A DNA stretch of 5,069 bases from Bacteroidota bacterium (GTDB lineage Bacteria; Zhuqueibacterota; Zhuqueibacteria; Zhuqueibacterales; Geothermadaptataceae), in the NCBI GenBank assembly GCA_011375275.1, contig DRLW01000076.1, positions 1 to 5,069 of the forward strand, given 5' to 3'. A program made the position numbers and the translations under genes. Below, in pieces: positions 1 to 4,917 of the stretch (the stretch's first letter is position 1; each line of letters opens with the position of its first letter). The notes beneath the pieces were generated by a model that worked only from the letters and a program-made list of their open reading frames with translations, did no database searches and was not told the DNA's origin.

Positions 1-21
1 AAATTTTTTACGTCGGGTAGG

Positions 22-96
22 AAAGTCATAATCCCGATTGAGCCTGAACTCAATCGGGATTATGAACTTTGACAATCGGGTGGGGAACCGATTGTC
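22..96. repeat. Two tandem hairpins sharing a CAATCGG core
   Basis: The first hairpin has perfect 16-bp arms (27-42 and 49-64, starting CATAATCCC) around a six-base loop. It extends by five more pairs (22-26 with 66-70) past a single bulged A at 65. The second follows at once, with 9-bp arms GACAATCGG (71-79) and CCGATTGTC (88-96) around an eight-base loop. The heptamer CAATCGG or its complement occurs four times (34-40, 51-57, 73-79, 88-94). No T-run follows either stem, so a simple intrinsic terminator is unlikely. A REP-like repeat pair or a structured RNA 3' end of a gene to the left of the window are the main options. The structure is certain; the role is unknown. Confidence 0.8.
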
Positions 97-415
97 CGGG
101 GCTATTAAGGGGAGCAAATTGAAGAACAACACCAATCCTTGTGCTGTTTCTTCGTTAGGGCTACCCTTTTATATACAAGCTCTGTGCCAGAAAAATTATT
201 TTTTCAATTTGATCGCATGTTGAACTCAAAATAACTTTCAGGAAGGCTTTTACCGCAGCAGATGAGGCCATTTCAACAGAAAAGTGCGCAAAATATTCTC
301 ACCCTGCGGTGCACACGTGCGCATAGAGTGCCCGCACCGGATCACTTTGAAAGTGACCGGTGATACCCTCACGCCCCTTGTGAATAAACCGGGATAAAAA
401 ATCTCCACTTTTCTA
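97..415. other. Gene-free stretch
   Basis: No reading frame here has a credible start, ribosome binding site or recognisable protein content. The left part (about 160-235) is AT-rich. The right part holds the inverted repeat at 335-362 and a few short GTGC/GCAC repeats near 285-325. No tRNA or other RNA gene was recognised. Confidence 0.6.
335..362. repeat. Inverted repeat, 13-bp arms with almost no loop
   Basis: The arms are CACCGG + TCACTTT (335-340 and 342-348) and AAAGTGA + CCGGTG (350-362). Only G349 lies at the centre and A341 is unpaired. The near-absence of a loop suits a protein-binding dyad in duplex DNA better than an RNA hairpin. It lies about 215 bases upstream of the start of the small gene at 578 and just upstream of the putative promoter at 416-444, so a regulatory site is possible. 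It does not resemble a Fur box. Confidence 0.6.
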
Positions 416-444
416 TTGCAAAATGTGCGAAAGAGTGGTACCAT
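416..444 (+). promoter_or_regulatory. Possible sigma70-type promoter for the small gene
   Basis: TTGCAA (416-421) and TACCAT (439-444) are separated by exactly 17 bases, each matching four of six consensus positions. Transcription would start near 451 and give a leader of about 125 bases ahead of the gene at 578. This is a weak match in a stretch with several AT-rich hexamers. Confidence 0.3.
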
Positions 445-520
445 CACACTATTCGGACAAAAATATCCACAATGTTTTTCTCTGGATATCTGTTTCGAAA
501 TGCGCAACTGCAAACGGTAC

Positions 521-547
521 GGAATGGCGGAGAGCTCCCCCCATTCC
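521..547 (+). promoter_or_regulatory. Leader hairpin upstream of the small gene
   Basis: GGAATGG (521-527) pairs with CCATTCC (541-547), and GG 529-530 can pair with CC 538-539 inside. The stem ends 19 bases before the AAGGA ribosome binding site at 567-571. It could stabilise the mRNA leader or take part in control, but nothing shows an alternative pairing that hides the binding site. Confidence 0.4.
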
Positions 548-566
548 ATAGGTCAAACATGTGTGA

Positions 567-571
567 AAGGA
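567..571 (+). promoter_or_regulatory. Ribosome binding site deciding the start at 578
   Basis: AAGGA lies six bases upstream of the ATG at 578-580. The same frame stays open upstream to an ATG at 416, but that ATG has no such site. This fixes the short 63-residue product as the likely one. Confidence 0.75.
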
Positions 572-577
572 AAGATT

Positions 578-769
578 ATGTCGCAAGAAAAGAGCTGCGT
601 ATTCTGTGAACGCACCAGCGATCAGGTTCCGCTGATCGGGCTGGAATTCCGGGGCACGACCCTGGCCATCTGTCCACAGCACATGCCTGTGCTGATTCAC
701 GATCCGGGACAACTGGTCGGCAAGATGCCTGGAGCGGAAAATCTGTCTCCTGCGGATCATAAAGACTGA
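578..769 (+). CDS. Small CxxC...CxxH putative zinc-binding protein
   Basis: This encodes a 63-residue soluble protein with no signal peptide or membrane segment. Cysteines 7 and 10 form CVFC near the N-terminus, and C32 with H35 form CPQH, so the pattern is CxxC-x21-CxxH. That spacing is typical of a small zinc ribbon or treble-clef knuckle; iron binding cannot be excluded. The acidic, Pro-rich tail (about 46-63) looks flexible. The start is set by AAGGA six bases upstream. The gene stands alone on the plus strand, converging on the feo operon with a hairpin terminator between them. I do not recognise a named family. It is not an obvious FeoC, which has a winged-helix fold with closely spaced C-terminal cysteines. 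A metal-related or regulatory role is inferred only from the cysteines and the neighbourhood. Reality of the gene: fairly sure; function: unknown. Confidence 0.7.
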   Translation: MSQEKSCVFCERTSDQVPLIGLEFRGTTLAICPQHMPVLIHDPGQLVGKMPGAENLSPADHKD

Positions 770-789
770 TTTTTTCCGGCTAACAGATG

Positions 790-830
790 AAAGCCACCCC
801 TGGACACAATGAGTCCCGGAGTGGCTTTTT
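790..830 (+). terminator. Intrinsic terminator between convergent genes
   Basis: AAAGCCAC (790-797) pairs with GTGGCTTT (821-828), and inner TGGA/TCC pairing is possible. On the plus strand the stem runs into TTTTT (826-830), 20 bases after the stop of the small gene. On the minus strand the same stem lies 27 bases past the feoB permease stop but is followed only by TTTCATC, so it may end the feo transcript less efficiently. Confidence 0.8.
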
Positions 831-854
831 CATTTCCCGCACACCTGCCCCTTC

Positions 855-2285
855 CTACCCTGCAAACAATCGCCAGAACTGCGCGACAAAAAAGCACAAC
901 GCGAATCCCATCCCCAGAGGCAGGAACGTGGCGACAGCAGTCCACTTCGCACTGCCCGTCTCTTTGTAGATGGTGTAGATCGTCGTCGAGCAGGGGTTGT
1001 GCACCAGGCTGAACAGCATGAGATTCACTGCGGTCAGCAACGTCCAGCCGGCCTGCTGAAAAATCGCCATGTAGGCATTTTCATCCGCCAGTTCAAAAAG
1101 CACCCCCGCGCCTTCACCAACCCCGTGCAGGTTCAGAGTGAGCGCCGTCAGCATCAGCACCGTGGGAATGATGATCTCATTTGCAGGGATGGCGATGATA
1201 TACGCCAGTAAAATGACGCCATTGAGCCCGATGAGAAACCCGACAGGATCGAGCAGACGGATGAGGTGCTCAGCTATGCTGGCTTCACCGAGGTGGACAT
1301 TTGAGATCAGCCAGATGACAGCCCCGGCTGGCACGGCAAAAACCACAGCTCGCCAGAGCACGAAAATCGTGCGATCGATCAGCGAGGTGTACAGGGTTTG
1401 CAGGATGCGCGGCGGCCGGTATGGCGGCAGCTCCAGACTGAATGCCGAGGCCTGGCCCTTGAGAATGGTGCGCGACAGCAGCCACGAGGTCAGAAAGGTG
1501 AGAAAAATACCCAGCAACGCCACGCCGACCACCACCAGCGCTGAGGTGATCCCTGCCAGCGCAGGCGGCGCAACAGCGCCGAAAAAAACCGAGGCGATGA
1601 GAATCTGCGTCGGCCAGCGGCCGTTGCAGAGAGAAAAGTTGTTGGTGATAATGGCGATCAGCCGTTCGCGCGGGCTGTCGATGATGCGTGTGGCGATGAC
1701 GCCGGCTGCGTTGCAGCCATAGCCCATGCTCATGGTCAGCGCCTGTTTGCCATGCGCACCGGATTTACGAAACAAATTATCGAGATTAAAGGCGATGCGC
1801 GGCAGATAGCCAAAATCTTCCAGCAGAGTGAACATCGGGAAGAAGATCGCCATGGGCGGCAGCATCACGGAAATGACCCAGGCGGCGGCGAGATAGACGC
1901 CATCGAAGAGCAGGCCGCTGAGCCACCAGGGCATGCCGATCTGCGCTGCGCTGCTTTTCAAAAATGGATGAACGGTTTCGATGAGCAGCTCGGCCAGCAA
2001 TTGCGAAGGGACATTCGCGCCGCTGATCGTCAGCCAGAACACCAGCGCGAGCAGAGCAATCATCACCGGGACGCCGGTGAGCCGGCTGGTGAGAATACGA
2101 TCCAGGGTCTGTTCCCAGTTGAAACTCTGCTTTTCCTCTGTACGCCGGACGACACGAGTGGCTATACGCTCAGCTTCGGAATACAGACTTTGCAGCAGGG
2201 TGTCATGCACTTTTTCTCCGATTTCCCAACGCAGACTGTTGGCAAGCCGTAGAATATCACTGTTCTGTTCCGCCCTGTTGGTCAT
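855..2285 (-). CDS. feoB: FeoB ferrous-iron permease subunit (split, membrane half)
   Basis: This is the membrane half of the Fe(II) transporter FeoB as a separate 476-residue protein. Residues 1-65 match the stretch that links the GTPase helical domain to the membrane in full-length FeoB (LDRILTSRLTGVPV, 61-74). From about 72 there are many hydrophobic segments in two Gate-like blocks. Family landmarks are LLEDFGYLPR (154-163), MGYGCNAAG with C191, ATR (198-200), NNFSLCNGRWPT with C220, PANE (367-370), HNPC (429-432) and KETG (441-444). The gate motifs GCNAAG and CNGR differ from the Escherichia coli type (GC-x-VPA, CSAR) but agree, as far as I recall, with a known clostridial-type FeoB branch. 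The two gate cysteines are kept. The start overlaps the stop of the GTPase gene by four bases (ATGA, 2282-2285), with AAGGAGG at 2292-2298. It should work only together with the upstream GTPase in the inner membrane. Confidence 0.93.
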   Translation of the reverse strand: MTNRAEQNSDILRLANSLRWEIGEKVHDTLLQSLYSEAERIATRVVRRTEEKQSFNWEQTLDRILTSRLTGVPVMIALLALVFWLTISGANVPSQLLAELLIETVHPFLKSSAAQIGMPWWLSGLLFDGVYLAAAWVISVMLPPMAIFFPMFTLLEDFGYLPRIAFNLDNLFRKSGAHGKQALTMSMGYGCNAAGVIATRIIDSPRERLIAIITNNFSLCNGRWPTQILIASVFFGAVAPPALAGITSALVVVGVALLGIFLTFLTSWLLSRTILKGQASAFSLELPPYRPPRILQTLYTSLIDRTIFVLWRAVVFAVPAGAVIWLISNVHLGEASIAEHLIRLLDPVGFLIGLNGVILLAYIIAIPANEIIIPTVLMLTALTLNLHGVGEGAGVLFELADENAYMAIFQQAGWTLLTAVNLMLFSLVHNPCSTTIYTIYKETGSAKWTAVATFLPLGMGFALCFFVAQFWRLFAG

Positions 2286-3100
2286 TCTCCGCCTCCTTCG
2301 GTGGCAAATGCATGCTCCGGAGCCAACTGCTGCGCTGAGAGCAACTCATCGATCTCACCGTTTTCAAACGCTTCGATGATGCGGCTGTCTCCCTCGAGGA
2401 GACGCAAGGCGACCCAGCGGGCATTGCGCAGGCCGGGGTAAACGCGTTGGATTTTATCAATCAAAACAGACAGGGCCTTTTCCAGCTCTGGCGAGGTCTT
2501 TTGCACCCGCCGCGGCCGGCAGCGATACTCGCCGGTGGCCACTTCATCGATGCGCTGCAGCAGCATATCGATGCCTTCATTCTGGCGTGCGGAAGTGGGC
2601 ACGACAGGGACACCGAGCTCGCGGGCCAGCATCCGGTCATCGACGTGCAGGCCTTTTCGCTGTGCTTCGTCGATGAGGTTGAGACACACCACAGCCCGGT
2701 CTGTGATCTCCAGCACCTGCAAGACGAAATTCAGGTTGCGCTCCAGCCGCGTGGCATCGACGACGATGACCGTAACATCCGGCTGGCCGAAAAGAATAAA
2801 ATTCCGCGCCACCTCCTCATCCGTGCTGGTAGAGAGAAGTGAATACGTACCGGGCAAATCGATGATTTTGTAGCGATGGTCCTTAAAAACAAAACCACCC
2901 TCGGCCCGTGTTACTGTTTTGCCAGGCCAGTTGCCGGTGTGCTGGTGCAGCCCGGTAAGCGCGTTGAACACCGTGCTTTTACCTGTATTGGGATTCCCCG
3001 CCAGCGCCACGACGAAGTCCCACGAATCCATATCAACGCCCAGTTTGATCAAATTACTCTTGATGTGAACCGGACAGGTCGCACAATCCTGCGTGGTCAT
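2282..3100 (-). CDS. feoB: FeoB GTPase subunit (split, cytoplasmic half)
   Basis: This is the cytoplasmic G-protein half of FeoB as a stand-alone 272-residue protein without membrane segments. G1 is GNPNTGKS (35-42), the G2 threonine lies in WPGKTVT (58-64), G3 is DLPG (81-84), G4 is NLID (141-144, the NxxD form usual in FeoB), and G5 is TSA (169-171). Residues about 200-260 (ARWVALRLLEGD and flanks) correspond to the helical GDI-like domain. An N-terminal CATCPVH (C6, C9, H12) is a possible metal-binding lead. A full FeoB would continue into the membrane domain; here a stop comes right after the helical domain and the permease gene starts in a different frame with a 4-bp overlap. The start has a perfect AAGGAG at 3109-3114 and overlaps the upstream regulator-FeoA gene by ATGA (3097-3100). 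The strong ribosome binding sites and conserved motifs argue for a natural split, not a sequencing frameshift. Confidence 0.93.
   Translation of the reverse strand: MTTQDCATCPVHIKSNLIKLGVDMDSWDFVVALAGNPNTGKSTVFNALTGLHQHTGNWPGKTVTRAEGGFVFKDHRYKIIDLPGTYSLLSTSTDEEVARNFILFGQPDVTVIVVDATRLERNLNFVLQVLEITDRAVVCLNLIDEAQRKGLHVDDRMLARELGVPVVPTSARQNEGIDMLLQRIDEVATGEYRCRPRRVQKTSPELEKALSVLIDKIQRVYPGLRNARWVALRLLEGDSRIIEAFENGEIDELLSAQQLAPEHAFATEGGGE
2292..2298 (-). promoter_or_regulatory. Ribosome binding site of the feoB permease gene
   Basis: AAGGAGG on the minus strand lies six bases before the ATG at 2283-2285, inside the end of the GTPase gene. Its full strength supports the permease half being translated as its own protein instead of by frameshifting from the GTPase frame. 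Confidence 0.8.
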
Positions 3101-4125
3101 TTTTTCTGCTCCTTACGATGAATATGGATCATTTCAGCCTGATCGCGGCGCAGAGCTATAGTCGCTCCGCGGATCTGATAGGCCACAGGGCTGCCGCTCG
3201 CAGCGGCAAACTCCGCTGTGATTCGCGTCCCCGGGACGATGCCGAGATCCATCAGACGCCGCCGCTGCTGGCCACGGCAGGAACGCGACAACTGCACGAC
3301 TTCTGCGGATTCACCCGGCTTCAGCTCGGCCAGCGTCTCATAGGGACCAGCCTCATCGGGCTCCTCTTCAACAGGCAAAACTGTGACGTTTGCAGCGACG
3401 ATCGGAGCGAGAACAGTCTCCTCCCCGTCCGCAGCAAAGACAACGCGTTCGGCGTTTTTGTCCAGCATCTGTACCAGCATGCCCGGGTGCAGGTCGGCTG
3501 CCACCAACTGCGCGTAGATGACTTCCGGCTCGTCCTCGAGATGCGTGATCACACCATGCTCAGATATGTCGAGATCGCTCAGAAGTTTGCCGGTGCTCGG
3601 CGGCAGTTCCCCTGAGACCGTCGGGATCGGGTCGCCGTGTGGATCGTACAATGGATTCCCAGTGTGCCGCGCCAGGCTTGCCGCTTCCGCCTCGGTCGTT
3701 GTGTGTTCAAGACGCTCAGCAGTGCGGTGCCATTCTGTCTCCGGCAGGCCGGTCTCGTCAGCGAGATAACGCTCCCACAGCCGGTGTGTGCGGATAACCT
3801 TCAGCGCGTATGACCGCCCCTCACCCGTCAGCTCGATGCGGTTCTCCCGGATGGTGACCAGCCCCAGCTTGCCGAGCCGGTCGATCAACCGTGCGGCCAT
3901 CTCCTGGCTGATCTCAAGCGCGCCGGAAAGGCTCTCCAGACTGCACGCCCGTTTTTTGTATTCCCGATCATAGATATGTTTCAGGGCATCTTCGAGCAAA
4001 ACGCGCTGGTTATTATACCGGCTGCGGCGCAGCCGTGCCAGCAGGCCAAGCCTGGGCCAGAAGATTACCATCACTACCAGAACCAGGCCAGCCGCCCCAA
4101 GCAATGCTGTTCGTGGATCGATCAT
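3097..4125 (-). CDS. Membrane-anchored DtxR/MntR-like regulator fused to FeoA
   Basis: This 342-residue protein has four parts. Residues 7-24 are a hydrophobic membrane segment followed by a basic stretch (R25-R41), which predicts a cytoplasmic C-terminus. Residues 42-112 are a winged helix of the DtxR/MntR family (LEDALKHIYD, then SLESLSGALEISQEMAARL). Residues 113-168 are the metal-binding and dimerisation domain (HRLWERYL, EWHRTAERLEH, DPHGDPIP). Residues about 175-251 look like a degenerate SH3-like domain. Residues 263-337 are a clear FeoA domain (LKPGESAEVV, RRRLMDLGIVPGT). Metal ligands expected from the family are present: D46, H114, E118, H133, E137, E140 and H141. The position of DtxR Cys102 is Glu (E137), as in MntR. 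The start has AAGGA six bases upstream (4132-4136). As first gene of the operon it probably senses Fe(II) or Mn(II), represses feo, and may also touch FeoB through FeoA. The domain calls are firm; the dual role is inferred. Confidence 0.9.
   Translation of the reverse strand: MIDPRTALLGAAGLVLVVMVIFWPRLGLLARLRRSRYNNQRVLLEDALKHIYDREYKKRACSLESLSGALEISQEMAARLIDRLGKLGLVTIRENRIELTGEGRSYALKVIRTHRLWERYLADETGLPETEWHRTAERLEHTTTEAEAASLARHTGNPLYDPHGDPIPTVSGELPPSTGKLLSDLDISEHGVITHLEDEPEVIYAQLVAADLHPGMLVQMLDKNAERVVFAADGEETVLAPIVAANVTVLPVEEEPDEAGPYETLAELKPGESAEVVQLSRSCRGQQRRRLMDLGIVPGTRITAEFAAASGSPVAYQIRGATIALRRDQAEMIHIHRKEQKK
3109..3114 (-). promoter_or_regulatory. Ribosome binding site of the feoB GTPase gene
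   Basis: AAGGAG on the minus strand lies eight bases before the ATG at 3098-3100, within the last codons of the regulator-FeoA gene. It supports this start and separate translation of the GTPase. Confidence 0.8.
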
Positions 4126-4171
4126 CGTTTTTCCTTTTTCATGAGCTGCCAGACAAAAAAGGCCTCACAGC

Positions 4172-4194
4172 TGTACGAATGATGCAAACGTACA
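4172..4194. repeat. Short inverted repeat in the feo leader
   Basis: TGTACG (4172-4177) and CGTACA (4189-4194) are perfect 6-bp arms 11 bases apart. They lie between the putative operator and the first feo gene. They could be a second protein site or chance; the arms are short. Confidence 0.3.
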
Positions 4195-4218
4195 TCAAAA
4201 AATCATCAAAACAAAACT

Positions 4219-4244
4219 CTATTTTTAGGCATTCCTAAAAATAG
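4219..4244. promoter_or_regulatory. Perfect palindrome, candidate metalloregulator operator
   Basis: CTATTTTTAGG (4219-4229) and CCTAAAAATAG (4234-4244) are perfect 11-bp arms around CATT. It lies 94 bases upstream of the regulator-FeoA start and overlaps the likely -10 hexamer. DtxR-family operators are AT-rich dyads with TTAGG and CCTAA half-sites, and these half-sites are present here. The spacing (four bases between AGG and CCT) is shorter than in the classical 19-bp DtxR box, so this would be a lineage-specific version. Being the strongest dyad upstream of an operon that starts with a DtxR/MntR-like gene, it is probably its autoregulatory site. Confidence 0.65.
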
Positions 4245-4265
4245 CAACGCCTGCTGGAATCGCAA
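4238..4265 (-). promoter_or_regulatory. Possible promoter of the feo operon
   Basis: On the minus strand TTGCGA (4260-4265) and TATTTT (4238-4243) are 16 bases apart, each matching four of six consensus positions. The -10 hexamer lies inside the palindrome at 4219-4244, so a bound repressor would block it. The leader to the first gene would be about 105 bases. Confidence 0.4.
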
Positions 4266-4400
4266 GTGTTTTTTAAATCTGCAACTGAAAAAACTTGGCG
4301 GTTGTGTACGCACCATCAAAAAAACTGCTCTTGCTCAGATTGCGTCGGTTGGGAAATTATCGGCTTGCAAATCCGGCCGGTGTCGAGGGTTGTAAAAATG
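4266..4400. other. Gene-free stretch upstream of the feo promoter
   Basis: No credible gene or repeat was seen. The minus-strand frame that ends the transposase remnant continues without homology to a stop at 4335-4337, which is probably decayed sequence. Confidence 0.5.
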
Positions 4401-4657
4401 AAATTTATCCTCGGTTCAATTTTTAGGATTGTTGACGATAGAATTCCGGTTGCGACCCGCGGTGTGGGGGCAACCGGCGGGTGTGGGGCGACCCGCCGGT
4501 CGCCCCTACGGGTTTCGTGCCTGTTATCATCAACAAAAATCGCGTTGCCAAACGGAAACGGTGTAAATATCGGTATTTTGGCAACCATTTCAACCATTTG
4601 GTACGCCGATTTAAAATCACGTGCAATGGCGCCAATGGATGTGGGGATGATTTTTTG
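4401..4657 (-). pseudogene. Decayed RAYT (REP-associated, IS200-like) transposase, C-terminal part
   Basis: Segments of the C-terminal half of a RAYT-type transposase lie in order but in different frames. KIIPTSIGAIARDFKSA is read down to 4604, TDIYTVSVWQRDF at 4536-4574, RHE at 4514-4522, SIVNNPKN at 4419-4442, then a TGA (4416-4418) where Trp is usual, then TEDKF at 4401-4415. RAYT proteins have SIG-x-I-x(3)-FK, VWQRN(Y/F)YEHIIR and NNPKNW-x-x-DKF in this order, so the match is strong although frame changes are needed. A nine-base duplication (CAACCATTT, 4582-4599) sits at one break. The stretch between RHE and SIVNNPKN is replaced by about 70 bases of palindromic repeat. The N-terminal HUH nuclease part is missing. 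The remnant cannot encode an active enzyme. Confidence 0.75.
4446..4513. repeat. Palindromic repeat cluster, GGGGCGACC type, copy 1
   Basis: GGGGCGACC (4485-4493) and GGTCGCCCC (4498-4506) form a 9-bp stem with loop CGCC, ending in CCCCTACG. An extra left arm lies 19 bases before it (GGTGTGGGG at 4461-4469 and again at 4480-4488). CCGGTTGC (4446-4453) pairs with GCAACCGG (4470-4477). The cluster thus alternates several arms of one repeat type. It sits inside the transposase remnant and reads there as VGATGGSP-like peptide. Confidence 0.8.
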
Positions 4658-4677
4658 ATATTTGTTTTGTCGTCGTC

Positions 4678-4724
4678 CGTAGGGGTTCAAAATTTTGAAC
4701 CCCTACGAAATTTTGAACCCCTAC
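4678..4724. repeat. Perfect 30-bp palindrome plus a third half-unit
   Basis: Arms CGTAGGGGTTCAAAA (4678-4692) and TTTTGAACCCCTACG (4693-4707) form a perfect palindrome with no spacer. The right arm is then repeated as a 17-base direct repeat (4690-4706 and 4708-4724, period 18). The outer GTAGGGG/CCCCTAC ends resemble the ends of the GGGGCGACC-type repeat nearby, so they may belong to one family with different centres. Confidence 0.85.
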
Positions 4725-4734
4725 AGTTTTGCCC

Positions 4735-4874
4735 CCCGATTTTTATTTTTCCATATATCCGTTTGGTGATCGCGGATTAAAACCGGCCATGACGGAACCG
4801 ATGGATTGGGGTTCTGGCGTGGGTTTGTTTGTAGAGACGCACGGGTGTGGGGGCGACCCGCTGGTCGCCCCTGC
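4735..4874 (-). pseudogene. Second RAYT transposase fragment with frameshift
   Basis: The minus strand reads AGATSGSPPH in the palindrome (about 4845-4874), a Pro-rich linker, then SIGSVMAGF (4779-4805), and after a one-base loss SAITKRIYGKIKIG (4735-4776). Joined, this gives SIGSVMAGFKSAITKRI, the typical RAYT stretch after its variable linker; only AA remains where the Lys codon AAA is expected (4777-4778). It covers the same protein region as SIGAIARDFKSA in the neighbouring remnant, so the two come from different gene copies. Downstream it runs into the palindrome at 4678-4724. No HUH part (a HIH or HVH motif) was found upstream. Short length makes this less certain than the first fragment. 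Confidence 0.65.
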
Positions 4875-4878
4875 GGGT
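4843..4878. repeat. Palindromic repeat, GGGGCGACC type, copy 2
   Basis: GGGGCGACC (4850-4858) and GGTCGCCCC (4863-4871) form a 9-bp stem with loop CGCT. The 36-base unit matches copy 1 at 4479-4513 except for one extra G and two substitutions. GACCCGC (4855-4861) can also pair with GCGGGTC (4873-4879), an alternative fold. Confidence 0.8.
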
Positions 4879-4917
4879 CGGGTTTTTCCCTGGTGTAATG
4901 TACAGGCGCCCGCGCCA

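Noticed and set aside
22..70. Intrinsic terminator
   Set aside because: No T-run follows the stem on either strand.
38..223. Short open frame over the tandem hairpins
   Set aside because: It begins inside a hairpin stem, lacks a ribosome binding site and resembles no protein.
335..362. Fur box
   Set aside because: The dyad lacks the GATAAT-type hexamers of Fur sites.
416..577. Upstream extension of the small gene to an ATG at 416
   Set aside because: The extension has no ribosome binding site, unrelated-looking composition and contains the leader hairpin; AAGGA before the ATG at 578 fits much better.
1138..1722. 194-codon open frame on the plus strand opposite the feoB permease
   Set aside because: It is a mirror of the coding strand; no motif or start signal supports it.
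1752..2252. Long open frame on the plus strand opposite the feoB permease
   Set aside because: It is antisense to a gene with clear family motifs, is rich in Gln, His and Arg, and has no ribosome binding site.
2282..2285. Sequencing frameshift splitting one feoB gene
   Set aside because: Both reading frames have complete motifs, the second has a perfect AAGGAGG and ATGA overlap, and the same overlap style is used at 3097-3100.
4316..4690. 124-codon open frame on the minus strand as a new gene
   Set aside because: It is composed of frame-mixed RAYT remnants and translated palindromes, explained better as a pseudogene.
4690..4724. CRISPR-like direct repeats (period 18)
   Set aside because: Only two units, no spacer between them, and the repeat is part of a palindrome.
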